Assembly (NCBI RefSeq): GCF_051401765.1
Contig: NC_135073.1
Span: 6,820,001-6,884,000 of the forward strand
Direction: 5' to 3'
DNA length: 64,000 nucleotides
Origin: Calliopsis andreniformis
Taxonomy: Eukaryota; Arthropoda; Insecta; Hymenoptera; Andrenidae
Shown piece by piece: positions 13,201 to 23,982 of the stretch. Below the pieces are notes generated by a model. That model was not told where the DNA came from. It made no database searches and saw only the letters and a program-made list of their open reading frames with translations. A program made the position numbers and the translations under genes. Positions within the stretch are counted from its first letter, which is position 1, and every line of letters starts with the position of its first letter.

Positions 13201-16200
13201 AATTCTTCTTCTATATTTGTTAGAATTTAGTCTTAAATATAGTTACGATATGTACAAAGCAGTGCTGCTCGAAAGAAAGAATTAATTATCGGCAAAGTAT
13301 TCATTTTATTCTGTAAGAATATTTATTGAATTAGATCTGCATTCAAATACAACTCATTCTAGTGTTCAATTCTGCTCCTGTTTCTAAAACAAGTTTTTAA
13401 AGTGGACTTAAAAAAGAAGAACTGGTGATTTTGTAGCGACATTTGCATGAAATATTTTGCATACATTTACGAATAACATATTTAGTACATGATTAATGTT
13501 CTGCTTAATTTAAATTTGTTTCCGTTTCGACGAATACCAATATCATAATTTACTGCATTATATTATATCTTGCAAATATATTTAATATTTAAAGTTTATG
13601 TATTCATTGCATTGAAAAAAATGTTTTTCTTCTCCAATGAATAGATGATAATCAATAAATTTATACAGGAAGTAGCAACACCTTCAATTAAATTATGTGC
13701 GTGGAGTGAATGGTATTTATACTTTTATACACGCAACAATAGTTTCTTTATGTGTTTACGTAACACGTCACAATTTATTGGTTTTATCTTGAATAATCGG
13801 TGAATTTTAAACTATAATTAACAGACTTGATCAACAGTAATTCGATTTATAGAATGGGAGAACCTTGAGTCTATCTATGCCTTAAAATATACCTATGTAC
13901 AATATTCCAATTATTTTAACCCTATTTGTTAATACAATTAATGACGTTTCAATTTTCAGTTCTGTTTAATCGAGTTTTGTTAAATATCCTGTTTTTGGTC
14001 TCAATTTTATCTATAAAATATATTGAACATATTTATACTGTAGAAAATATGAATTAACTAAAATTTTCATGAAATATTTGATAAAAAAAGAGTGTAATGG
14101 TTTTACAATTAATTATTATACATATATTTGTCAGATTTATAAGCAATAATCATATTCGAAACTCTCAATGTCTTGTTCTATACTTGTAATTATATAATTA
14201 TCAACTTACTCACATGTGCAGACATTATCTTTTATTCAAAATAGAAATTTATAAATATCCAAGGCAAGAATACAAATACTCATTAAATATAATATACGCA
14301 AATCATTAAATTTTTTACTTAAAGTTAATAATCAACAATTATTACTATATTTTTCATCTCAATATAGATAATACATTAAATTAAAACAACTTATTATAGT
14401 TACTTGAATTTTGTGTTTAAAATAGTCGATTTTACTTTACATAGTCTAAGAAACAATTTCGCACATTTGGTCAATAATGTGCATATCTACTTGTTTTCTT
14501 AAGATCAAATGCTGATTTTTCCACTGTCAGAAGTATTCCTATTTTTAATCACTGTACTGTAATAACAGCAGTAATAATATCGAATTATTTGCCTCTGATT
14601 TACAGGTATATATACCATGCGCATGCTGGACAATGGTAACAACAACGCTTCTGGACCAACGGGAGCAGCGGCCTTGTCAGGAGTTCAGACAGCTGGCGGG
14701 ACGACCTCTTCGGCAACAGGCGTTACGACACTTCCGGGTGTAACAGACGAAAGGATGGATGCATCCAGCGATAGTGCGGTCAGCAGCATGGGCAGCGAAC
14801 GAGTACCATCCCTTTCAGACGGAGAATGGATGGAGACTGGATCCAATTCCAGCCACACGCAGGCCGATTCCCATTATGCTATGGACTATGCTAGGTGATT
14901 ACATTGTTCCAAAGCGTTCAGATCATTTCGGTAACACGTTGTTAGCTATTCTATTGCGTTCGTGCAATAACATTTTGTTGATTGCTTTAGAAGGAATCCC
15001 ATTAATTAACGAAGTAAAGACTTCAATAGAAGGAAAATATACGTAGGATAATGGATCTCTTAGTGTTAACTCTTAGTCGGTTCGAAGCGGAGTCACTGCA
15101 ACTCTATTATAAAAAGTGATGTAATGCACGGAAACTACACACTATCTCAGTTCATCAGTTTGTATAAGTTGTATCTTTTACTGCTGTTAGTTAAACTGTT
15201 TTGCAGTGGCGCGTGGGTAACAAATTTGATGTTAAGTGAGTGGGATCATGATGACTCCACTGTACAGCTAAGAGTTATTAATAAGAGTCTTTATATTCAA
15301 AATTTTATTTTCAATTAAATGGGTGAGCTGAAATACAGTATCTACAAGTTCGAAAATCACATTTCGAGATATTTGATAGTTCTATGTATTTTACATATCT
15401 AGACCCTAGAGTCAAAATGTATTAAGTCCAGTTGTTCTCTGGCTTTGGCTTTAGGGTTCAGATATAGTTTTGAAATTAGCTAATTTTGGTCTTGTACCGT
15501 TTTTCAACTCACCGATTTAATTCCAAGCTGACAAAACAATTTGTCAGAGATAAAATAATCATTCAAGTGATAAAGTTATTAAATAAAAAATTAATTTGAG
15601 AATTTACAGAGGTATATTTCTCTGAAACAATAGTTTTTACTTACAAGTTACCCTTAGTCTTTAGAATACTGTATATGTATTCATTTTTAGTTGATCATTG
15701 AATCTTTTCCATGATGTTACTAATCGGTTATTATGTGTATGGTAACACTTATCGTATTATGTTCTTTTTTAGCAAATATCGCATGTCGTACGACTGCAGC
15801 TATTCCGTTTCCGGGAGAAACGCTGGCTCTCCCAGATGTCAGACAGAACGTACTATGCCTCCAGTCGCCCAGAAGAAGCATCAAATGTTTGCAAAACGAT
15901 ATTTCCAGGAACAGGGGACAGGTTAATATATGAACTATTTAATAAACAAAGACAATTACGCATACTTTTTCGAATAGAATTTAATAAATTGCATATGTGT
16001 TTCACTGTAGGTTCACCACTGGGAACCACAGCACACCCAACTACTCCGATGAAATATGACTACGAATCGCACACAGTTGGTGCTGGAGCACCGGGAAACG
16101 CCTATTCAGGGCCAATCGAGGGTGCAGCTGGACCACAGCCTGAAATGAAATATAGTTGCAGTGTAGATTTCAATCGTCATCAGTCAAGTAAGGCTTAAAA

Positions 16201-18252
16201 TATTTTTGCAAGCATGCATACTGTAACCACTTGAACAATCACTTAGATATTATTACTCGTTTGAAGTATGGCACGAATCTATATTCTATAATTCTATAGT
16301 AATATATAAAAATTAATATTTAGGTATGTAGCTTTCACGTAGAGCTGAAATTTTGTTTTTGAAAAATTGAGAAAATGTGAAAGTTGTAACTTCAATGATA
16401 CTATTTAGGCTTAGCGTTAACTTTTTATCTTGTAGCTATCAGTTAGTGTACTTCAAACTAATAATGAAAAAATTGAGCACATTAGATAACATCTGTTTTG
16501 TTATTTTCAGGTCGTTCTGCTATAGAACATGTTCACCATAATCATACATATCATCTACCTGCAGAAAGTTCTGGATCTCTTCAGCGTCCAATATCTCGTG
16601 ATAAGAAAGGTAACTTTTCAAGAGCTAAAAACAGTGATTTTGTTCTTTATTTCCATGTTTATACTGTCACTATTGTATGTATAAAATCAATTTTTATTAA
16701 TTTAGTATTATTTTATTGACTTTTCAGTGCGTAAAAGCGAAGGCGAGGAGCATCTAACCAGAGACGAGAAGAGAGCGAGGGCGTTGAACGTTCCCATTCC
16801 AGTGAACGATATTATTAATCTTCCTATGGACGAATTTAACGAACGTCTTAGTAAATACGATCTCAGTGAAGCTCAATTATCTCTGATACGTGACATCAGA
16901 AGACGAGGCAAGAATAAAGTTGCCGCTCAAAATTGTCGTAAGCGTAAACTAGATCAAATTATTAGCCTTGCTGATGAAGTGAAAGAGATGAGAGACCGTA
17001 AAATGAGACTTATCCGTGAGCACGAGTTCATGCTTCTCGAGAGGCAACGTGTGAAAGACAAATTTAGTCAACTTTATCGTCATGTGTTCCAAGTAAGTGT
17101 TCTGTTAATGTTATGTTCAATATAGTTAGTACTTTGTTAAGTGGCTGATTAAGGCCAGTTTCAGAGCTGTAAATGTCATCATAGTCACCTCTCTTTTTAC
17201 AATTTTGTTATTTGTAGAATTTTACAAGTATAATAAGTTTGTTCTTACCTTTGTCATATTTTGATACTACTAATGATACTATTGATAATACTATTTATTA
17301 ACAACTATTTATTACAATCATCTTTAACCACAACTCAAATTCTATAAGTTAACCTCGAAAATGTGTGAACACATTGCTGGTAACGAGCTACGAGGTCATA
17401 GCGAATAAAAATTATACCTTAATAGCTTTTAGATACGTGAAGTCATCTATAGTTCAGAGATATTCTTAAGTAATGGTAACAGGAAGTTGATCACGTGTTA
17501 AGAAGTAGCAATAACGAAGAGGGGAATAGTAGCCTTGGATATGTCTACAAACTTGATTCTTGGAATAATATATACATATAACATAGATAAACCAGTGGAA
17601 ACTGTAATAAATTTCCATGGACAAGTTTGTTTTTAAATCTATTGATAAGTTTATCTATCTCTTTAATTAACATAAAATGAACGTAAAAGAAACAGATCAA
17701 AAATAGAATAACAATGTAGCTAGATGGATATGGTAAAATTTGCCCCTCAGTGGTTCCTGTTAGCCAGTTATTTTTATACCAAGTACAATATTTTATACTG
17801 AATTAAAATATTACTCAATTCTTACCCATTGTATGTAGTAAATAATTTTTTACGTAAACTACGGATTTTTATGCATTTATGGAACATTTCAGTATGCAAA
17901 AAACGATATCTAAAATATCCGAAGTTACAGATACTTGATAATATTCGTAAAATGAAATAAATTTTTAATTAGGTTCTACCTGTCTAGTTGTGTCAATAAA
18001 AATAGGAATTTGCATAAATATCAGCAGTCTACTTATGTGATACATGAAATTAATCGACAGAAAATAATTGTACGGTTCAATTTATAGTCATTGCGGGATC
18101 CAGATGGCAACCAATATCATCCGTATGAATACAGTCTTCAACAGTCTGCTGATGGAAATGTGTTGCTAGTGCCAAGAAATCAAACGAATCCTCATCAGCG
18201 TCCCACGACAATGGAACCGAAGACGAAACCCAATCCAGAACACAAAGAATGA
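10195..18252 (+). CDS. cnc: Cap'n'collar (CNC) bZIP transcription factor, short isoform; spliced from 7 coding exons
   Basis: Joined coding exons: 10195-10228, 14606-14894, 15773-15921, 16011-16187, 16511-16609, 16728-17092, 18088-18252. All six introns are GT-AG and every junction keeps the frame, giving 425 residues. Residues about 258-305 form the CNC homology region, ending in [20 protein letters not shown], a hallmark of CNC proteins. The basic region is about 306-323 ([17 protein letters not shown]), followed by a leucine zipper to about 365. The tail contains VLLVPRN, resembling the Neh3 end of Nrf factors. In this family the protein acts in the nucleus as a heterodimer with a small Maf on TGAnnnnGC-type sites. 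In insects it patterns the mandible and labrum (short isoforms) or drives oxidative and xenobiotic defence (the long CncC isoform). The DLG/ETGE Keap1-binding region of CncC is absent, so a long isoform would need exons left of the window. Family identity is near certain. The first exon is inferred from its ATG, its donor and the matching phase. Confidence 0.95.
10229..14605 (+). other. cnc: Intron 1 of the short cnc isoform
   Basis: The first 900 bases stay fairly GC-rich and include a MARE/AP-1-like site at 10,955-10,969. A smaller GC patch lies at about 12,600-12,725. The rest is AT-rich. I see no further exon: open frames here are short and unsupported by splice signals. The intron ends in a modest acceptor, ctgatttacag. 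Confidence 0.5.
10955..10969 (+). promoter_or_regulatory. MARE/AP-1-like site (candidate Cnc-Maf or AP-1 binding site) in cnc intron 1
   Basis: The sequence TGCTGAGTCACGACA has a full TGCTGAGTCA, i.e. a Maf half-site flank (TGC) fused to the palindromic AP-1 core TGAGTCA. The T-MARE consensus is TGCTGAGTCAGCA; the right flank here is imperfect. CNC-sMaf dimers bind such sites, and vertebrate Nrf2 is known to regulate itself through similar elements. The site lies about 730 bases 3' of the putative first exon. Function is inference. Confidence 0.35.
14606..14894 (+). CDS. cnc: cnc coding exon 2
   Basis: The exon enters in phase (two bases complete a codon, then ATA TAT ACC ATG). It encodes a low-complexity Asn/Gly/Thr/Ala-rich stretch, then the acidic, Ser-rich block [20 protein letters not shown] and LSDGEW, typical of the region before the CNC domain in insect Cnc proteins. 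The donor is AG|GTGATT. In-frame ATGs at 14,617 and 14,623 could serve as starts in other transcripts, but the acceptor just upstream and the open frame before them suggest an internal exon. Confidence 0.92.
15313..15522. mobile_element. Foldback (MITE-like) element, family A copy 2, in cnc intron 2
   Basis: Ends taaatgggtgagctgaaata and its diverged inverse, ttttcaactcaccgatttaa. The internal arms (tgtattaagtcc, tctggctttggctttagggt, cagatata) match the copies at 5,072 and 22,751. It lies between coding exons 2 and 3, so it must be removed by splicing. Confidence 0.6.
15773..15921 (+). CDS. cnc: cnc coding exon 3
   Basis: Starts after ttcttttttag. The split codon AG|C gives serine, then [11 protein letters not shown], a Tyr-rich motif that continues the conserved Cnc linker, and then a basic stretch ([18 protein letters not shown]). 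The donor is ACAG|GTTAAT. Reading straight through past the donor would meet a stop within a few codons, which supports splicing. Confidence 0.93.
16011..16187 (+). CDS. cnc: cnc coding exon 4
   Basis: Acceptor ttcactgtag, donor TCAA|GTAAGG. Encodes a Gly/Pro/Thr-rich linker with [11 protein letters not shown] and [14 protein letters not shown]. The repeated MKY-type motifs resemble the linker between the transactivation region and the CNC domain in insect homologues. The phase is consistent on both sides. Confidence 0.92.
16511..16609 (+). CDS. cnc: cnc coding exon 5
   Basis: Acceptor ttattttcag, donor AAAG|GTAACT. Encodes [17 protein letters not shown] followed by a short Ser-rich stretch and RPISRDKK. 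The histidine-rich [10 protein letters not shown] motif is a known conserved landmark just before the CNC domain of insect Cnc proteins (from memory of the family). Confidence 0.93.
16728..17092 (+). CDS. cnc: cnc coding exon 6: CNC domain and bZIP
   Basis: Acceptor ttgacttttcag, donor CCAA|GTAAGT. The first two bases complete a valine codon and the exon ends in phase 0. It carries the whole DNA-binding module. Before the basic region come [20 protein letters not shown] and [20 protein letters not shown] (the CNC homology region). Then the basic region with N-x-x-A-A-Q-N-C-R contacts, and a zipper rich in Leu, Ile and Met running to [10 protein letters not shown]. All residues expected of a working CNC bZIP domain are present; no frameshift or stop. 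Confidence 0.98.
18088..18252 (+). CDS. cnc: cnc terminal coding exon 7
   Basis: Acceptor ggttcaatttatag, phase 0. Begins [20 protein letters not shown], continues with [13 protein letters not shown] and ends at TGA 18250-18252 after a basic, Pro-rich tail. A C-terminal VLLVP-type motif shortly after the zipper is typical of CNC factors (the Neh3 region in Nrf2, used for transactivation). Confidence 0.95.
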   Translation, partial: SLRDPDGNQYHPYEYSLQQSADGNVLLVPRNQTNPHQRPTTMEPKTKPNPEHKE

Positions 18253-20277
18253 ACTTGTTAGGGAATCGTGTTATAAAATGTACTACCCTATACGTAGGTT
18301 GAACGCACTCGCAGCGTTATGAAAATGATTACGGTGCTGAGAACGAAAGTCGCTTACGATTATAAAATACAATAATGTAAAAATAGCACATGTCGAGATA
18401 AGCTTGTTGCTTAACGTTCGATACACCTTACATCATCCTTGAATAAACAACGAAACTTTTCAGAGCTGTTTCAGAAACTCACATTGAGTTTTTCTTCACG
18501 ACTGGCAAATAATCACCAAACGTAGAAACATTGTACATATGATAATATAAAGTGGCGAAATAAAGTAAGAAAATAAGAAAAAATAGAGAACGCTTTTAAG
18601 ACCTGTATTGTGTATAAACGAAAATGTTTCTATTTATTCTTTCAATCAATTATGCGGTTGCAAACCTTCTTTTGCGAAAGAAAAAATCGTATTATAAAAC
18701 ATATAAAAATAATTGATTTGCTTTCACTTTACTGTTCCTTTCCTTCAGGATATATCGATTCTATTCATTTTTATATGTACATGTATGTTTTTTTACGTAC
18801 AGTGATTATGCATAGAATGATTATACAAATTATCTAATAATTAAACAGGTTCCCTTTCTAAGAAAGAAGTTTAACATATTTAATATGTATGACTTAATTG
18901 ATATATGTGTAACTTGACTTTGATGTAAATTGCTGGTAATTAGGAAAAAACAGTTATTTAATAACTCATTCATCGAATAAAATTATTTCCTTGAATATAT
19001 GAATTTACGAAGTTTTATGTGAGTCCGCACATTTGGCTCAAAGTAAAAAGATTATCGTCATTACTATATGATGGTTAAATAAACATCTTTTTTGTCACTA
19101 CTAAAATTCATGCAATTGTAAATTATCCACAGTTTGATGACAAAAACGGTAAGAACGTGTACTGTGACGCTACATCTGCATTTAAGGTCGATCTAACATA
19201 AAAACAACATTAAGTGACAAAAGGCAAATGTCCGAGATAACTTACCGGCTACAATATATTGTTCGATAAACTGTCTCATGTTTTGTATAATAAATTTCCT
19301 CGAAAAATATTAAATTGCAGTCCAATTTAAGTATGTTAAGTAAAGTATTGATAATACACTGTAATATACAACAATGATGTGTAATGAATAACGCGAGTAT
19401 GTGCATACATTTACTGTGACGTATTGTACTGCGGCAATATTAATAATAGTATTGATCGAAATATGAACAAACATAATAAATACACATATTTTTATAAACT
19501 AAGAGACGAATAATGTTCAGGTATTTCACATTTGCCTTTTTATGTATATATTAATGTAGTTAGTATAATTTTCTATAAATATGATATATATATATATATA
19601 TATAAATGAAAGATATGTATTTATGTATATGCATGTATATATATAAATACATATATAAAGAGTAATAATAAAATATATGTTACAATGTTAAAAAACGAAT
19701 GAAATGAAAAAACTGTTTATGCCGACAATTTATAATAGTCAAACCTTTATTAATATTTACATACATGATTGTATTTATACTATTGGGTGTAGGCTGTCTT
19801 TACATACTGTACTTAGTGGAGATCATATTGTTAAAGATTACTATAAACAGAATAATTTATAATAACTTCGTTCGTGTATTGTACAAACGAACCACATTTA
19901 TATAAATCTTCAATTTCATCCGACCACATTTTAAGATCTCCCATGTCATTAAATTTCTATATTGTATAAACAAAGCTGAATAAACCTTTGGGGAAAGTAC
20001 TGCCGTGTACTCTAATATGGTACGTGTAATATTTATTCTCTAAAAAAGAAAAGGAATCTTTATAACAAATATACATTTTTCTCACATCGTTAAAAATTTT
20101 ACGCATCATTTTACACAAATTTTTAGCAATTACAGTTATAAAAATAGTCAAATACATATCCTAGTATTCATAATGTCGATGTTCTGTATCCAGATTACAA
20201 CGAAAAGTAAGTTTGCCTTCTGTCTTGTCTGTGTTTTATATTTATACGGTCTTCATCGAGTATTTGAAATTTTGAAA
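18253..20277 (+). other. cnc 3' UTR and following AT-rich DNA
   Basis: AATAAA polyadenylation signals occur at 18,442-18,447 and 18,559-18,564, the second followed by an A-rich stretch, and again at 19,078-19,083. The true 3' end cannot be chosen from sequence. An (AT)n microsatellite with TATG/TATA variants lies at about 19,586-19,660. No other gene is seen. Confidence 0.4.
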
Positions 20278-20560
20278 TAATTTTACAAGATAAAATAAGA
20301 TGAAAATCAGGAATAATGAAATTGTATTTGAGTCTTACTTCCTGAGTTATTAATTCTTCCAAAAATGTCTAATGTTCGTGTCTGACTTGGGGCTTATTCT
20401 ACTGCCAGCGTGCATTAGCTCGATCAGGCACGGCAGTGTCTGACTTGACTTACTCTACTGACAGTGCTGTGCCTGATCTGGCTACTGTACGCCTACAGTA
20501 GAATAAGTCTCAAGTCAGACTTACTGTTAATAGATTCTTAATTTTTCTAGTTAGAAGTTA
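20278..20560. mobile_element. Foldback element, family B copy 1
   Basis: The core hairpin is 20,378-20,521: gtctgacttggggcttattc on the left and the inverse gaataagtctcaagtcagac on the right. The flanks (gataaaataagatgaaaatc and gagtcttacttcctgagtta) match the arms of the family B copies at 37.9, 52.0 and 62.8 kb. Here a partial second repeat of the tip sequence (tgtctgacttgacttactct) sits in the loop. No open frame. Confidence 0.6.
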
Positions 20561-22750
20561 GTTAACTCAAGAATTAGGAACTCATTTTTTTAAATACATA
20601 TAAAAAATAGAAAAAAAAGGTTCGAATATACTCCGATCCATGGACATTTTACTGACGTCTCCATCTACCGACGACACTAATAAACTAAGATTCTAGAGAT
20701 TCACTTGCGCTACCTTGCCCTCCAGTACACTGAACATTGTGATTTCATACGTGTCGCAAGTACAAAGGCGTCCTTTTCTTATAAATATATTATAAAGAAT
20801 CCACGTTTTCATAATAATTATGCAACATTTTTGCTAAAAATTTTTGCACACTAAATTTGTGACTTAATGAGTACTCTGAATGCACAGATTATAAATTAAT
20901 TAATAAATAAAATAAATTTTATCATTATTTTCTTAGACATGAGTTTAAAGCATCTTTCATCAATGAAAAAGACGATTTTTTGTCCTGAATATTATTTCCA
21001 AATAAATTTTAGAATGCTTATAATAAGTCTACATAGTTATACTGTAGATACATAACAAAAAATAATTTATTTTCTTTATTTTAAATTAGTAGAATCAGTA
21101 CATACGTATTGCCGCTAGATGGCTATAGCATTTCATTATCCATGTTTTGATCAAATAGTGTAATCTTATTTTTTTGAAATAAATAAGCATGTTTTATTGC
21201 GTAAGATTCAAATAGTAGAATTGAAATTGGTCTTTGCAACCTTGCCGCAGAATGCTTTCTGCGAAAATGCAACTTTGTTGCAACAATGGTCTAAAACCAA
21301 CACTACTTTAAGTTCTCTAACTACAACATGGTAGAAAACGCTTTTCCCGAAAACGCAACAAAGTTACATTAGCGTTACAAAGCACGACATTGTTGCAAAC
21401 GAAATTAGTCTGCGTGGATCCAAGTTCACATTTTCAGCATTGTTGCAACCCCACCATCGCTAAATTATAACAAAGTTCCAACGCTGATTTAGAAGTCAAC
21501 ATTATTGTAAACAAATGTGACCTTATAGGGCTCAAAAATTCATTTTGAGACTCTGTTGGTGCATCACGATGGTTCATTTGTAACTATATCGACCTTTTAA
21601 ACTTTGTGATCTTAATTTGCAATTTTGTTGAGCTTTCACAGGGAGTGTTTGCAATAGTGTGGTATAGAATAGTATAGAGTAGTGTGAGATAGTGTAGAAG
21701 AGTGAGTCAGTTTTGGATAGTATAGAGTAGGCTTGCAAGTAGCAAAGATTCGCACTTCTCACGCATATATCATGAAAATATAGTTCTCATAGGTGACAAC
21801 GTAGACGAAGAACAAACATAAAAGCAGATGTACTTTACTTGACTGTTTCTGACTTTTGTACTTATACTAATTACAAATATTAAGATAGTAATTGACTTAT
21901 TTCCTACAGAGGATAATTCTTTTTCCAACCCCGTTTTAGATTCTTTCAATGACCTACAATAAATGATAAAAGACGCGTTTCATAGGTGAAACCATTTGAG
22001 TAGGTTCTACATCGTTACATTTGTTCCACCACTCATACGCCTACATATCGAACAACATTCTCCTATGTGCATCTGGAAAAAGTGTAGAAAGTTCGCGTAG
22101 ATAGTAACAAATCTGTTGAGATCGGTATCCTCTTGTTATGTCTCCTCATATCATCTTAGGAACGATTATCTCAGCGCAGAATGTGCTGCTCTGCAATCAA
22201 CAATGCATCAAGGAAAGAAACACGTACGTTTTCGATGATGTGAACTAATTGTAAGACACATCAGTAAATTACTGATTCTAGTAATCGTTATTTTAGCCAT
22301 GTTCTAGGGACTCTTTTTAAGTTCTTGAAAATGAAAATACTTTCGAGAATATATGTTTCGTGACATTGTGGTGCAGAGTGACATATAGCATAGCGAAGTA
22401 CTCTGTTATTGTACAATAGGTGTTCTACTGACTTTAACTACTCTTTATGACTCAAATTATGCGATAGACCAAAGAAGAAAATGGAGTAATTACTTTTTGT
22501 TTCTCTTAACATTATTTATTCTTAGGACTAATCGTTGTACCTAAAATAATAAGAGAATATTAGAATATTTTAGTGAAGTTCTATTGATGTACTTCATCCT
22601 TGATCGTTATACTACTATCCTTACGTATAGGATAGAATCATAAAAACCTCGTCCAAAAAAAAAGTGCTTCAACATTTTGACCCATCAGTTGTACCAATGT
22701 TAATCATGCGTCACAAGTATTTTTAAATTACCAAAAAAAAACTTATATCA
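20561..22750. other. AT-rich non-coding DNA
   Basis: No supported gene. Around 21,230-21,510 short strings such as gcaactttgttgcaac and gcaacaaagtt recur with changes. Around 21,655-21,730 a degenerate (atagtatagagtagtg) repeat occurs. Both look like decayed repeats. Confidence 0.3.
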
Positions 22751-22979
22751 TAATCGAATCGGTGGGTTGAAGAACACTACAAGTCCAAAATTAGCCATTT
22801 CCAAATAATTTCAAAGCTATATTTGGACTCCAGGACCAAAGTGTATTAAGTCACACGAAAATCAAGTGGACTTAATACACTCTGTCTTTGGAGTCCAGAT
22901 ATGTAAACTATACGTTAGGACCAAATACTTCAGAACATGGTTTTCGAACTTGTACTGTTCTTCAACTCACCAATTTAAC
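22751..22979. mobile_element. Foldback (MITE-like) element, family A copy 3 (most intact)
   Basis: Nearly symmetrical hairpin of about 229 bases. The left arm reads aatcggtgggttgaagaaca, then caagtccaaaattagcc, ggactccaggaccaaagtgt and attaagtc. The right arm is the inverse and ends gttcttcaactcaccaattt. It serves as the reference for the interrupted copy at 5,072 and the copy at 15,313. No coding capacity. Confidence 0.7.
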
Positions 22980-22984
22980 CGATA

Positions 22985-23545
22985 ACAGACCACTCGCGGC
23001 TCTTCCTTCGCGAGGGTTAACCGGGGCAAAGCAGGAGTCGAAAGTAGAGTAATACAGGGTGCATGGCAGCAGCGATGGCCGTCTGAAAGCGCACTTTGTC
23101 GCTAACACAAGCGACTAACTGTATAGTCAGTCTCTGGCTGGCCGCCGTTTGATGGGAGGCGGCAGTTTCCAGATAGTAACTGTCGTCGGCGCAATCATCG
23201 GTCAGTCTACAAGGAAGGCGTTTAATACCCTTTAGCGAGCTCTCCCGCTCGCTGAGCAACGCGCGACCACGCAAGAAAGTCAGCCTGGCTCTGTGCTGCA
23301 CAGTTAGCCCGGCTGCCGACCGTACCGGTTGCTACTGAGAAATTTATATGGCTGGCAATTGTGCAGCTACCCCGCAACAGTCGCGCGTTCGTTTATCGGA
23401 TGCTGCGCTAATTGGACCACCGACCAATGTCAATGGTCTGGCTGCGATTGCATGTCGGGAAGAAGAGCATTAATGTTGAAACATCGATCCATTTCCATGA
23501 TTTTTCTAGATAGTTGTCGTTGACGCCTGCTGGTAACTCGGCGGG
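22985..23545. other. GC-rich island, probably non-coding regulatory DNA
   Basis: An abrupt CpG-rich block in AT-rich surroundings. Open frames exist on both strands at the same place but none has a recognisable product or fitting splice sites. Motif-like strings such as ggctggcaattgtgcagc and gctaattggaccaccgacc are seen. It may be an enhancer or a 5' exon; not resolved. Confidence 0.3.
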
Positions 23546-23739
23546 GGAATGCAAATGATATCTTCATTGAGAGAGGACAGTGTTGGGTCTTTAGAAGGTA
23601 ATAGTGCTCATTGAATTGTCCTTGTGGAGAAGAATAGAATGTCAGTTTTGTTTTGAGAGTTAATGTTAAGAGCAGCTGAGTTCTAACCCTTTGATGCCCT
23701 CAAAAGTAATTACGCTAAATGTTGACTTTCGAGAGAATG

Positions 23740-23982
23740 AGGTAAATGTCCCAATATCTGAACGCTTAAGATATATGTATGTATGTCCCACTAACTAAAG
23801 AACCTAAAAAGGCACGTCTCGATACTTTGCCCTTCAGTAGCTGAATATTCTATTTTATGATACATTTTTTGTTCTGCATGTATTGTTTTTTATTAAATAC
23901 ATAAGAGTTTAAGTTCAGAATTAAATAAAATTAGTGTTAGTGTTCAGATACTGGGACATGGTTGGCTACTGGGACATTTACC
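23740..23982. mobile_element. Foldback element, family H
   Basis: Inverted ends aggtaaatgtcccaatatct and its inverse, with tgttcagatactgggacat and tactgggacatttacct on the right. The right end holds two partial copies of the terminal motif. About 243 bases, no open frame. Confidence 0.5.
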
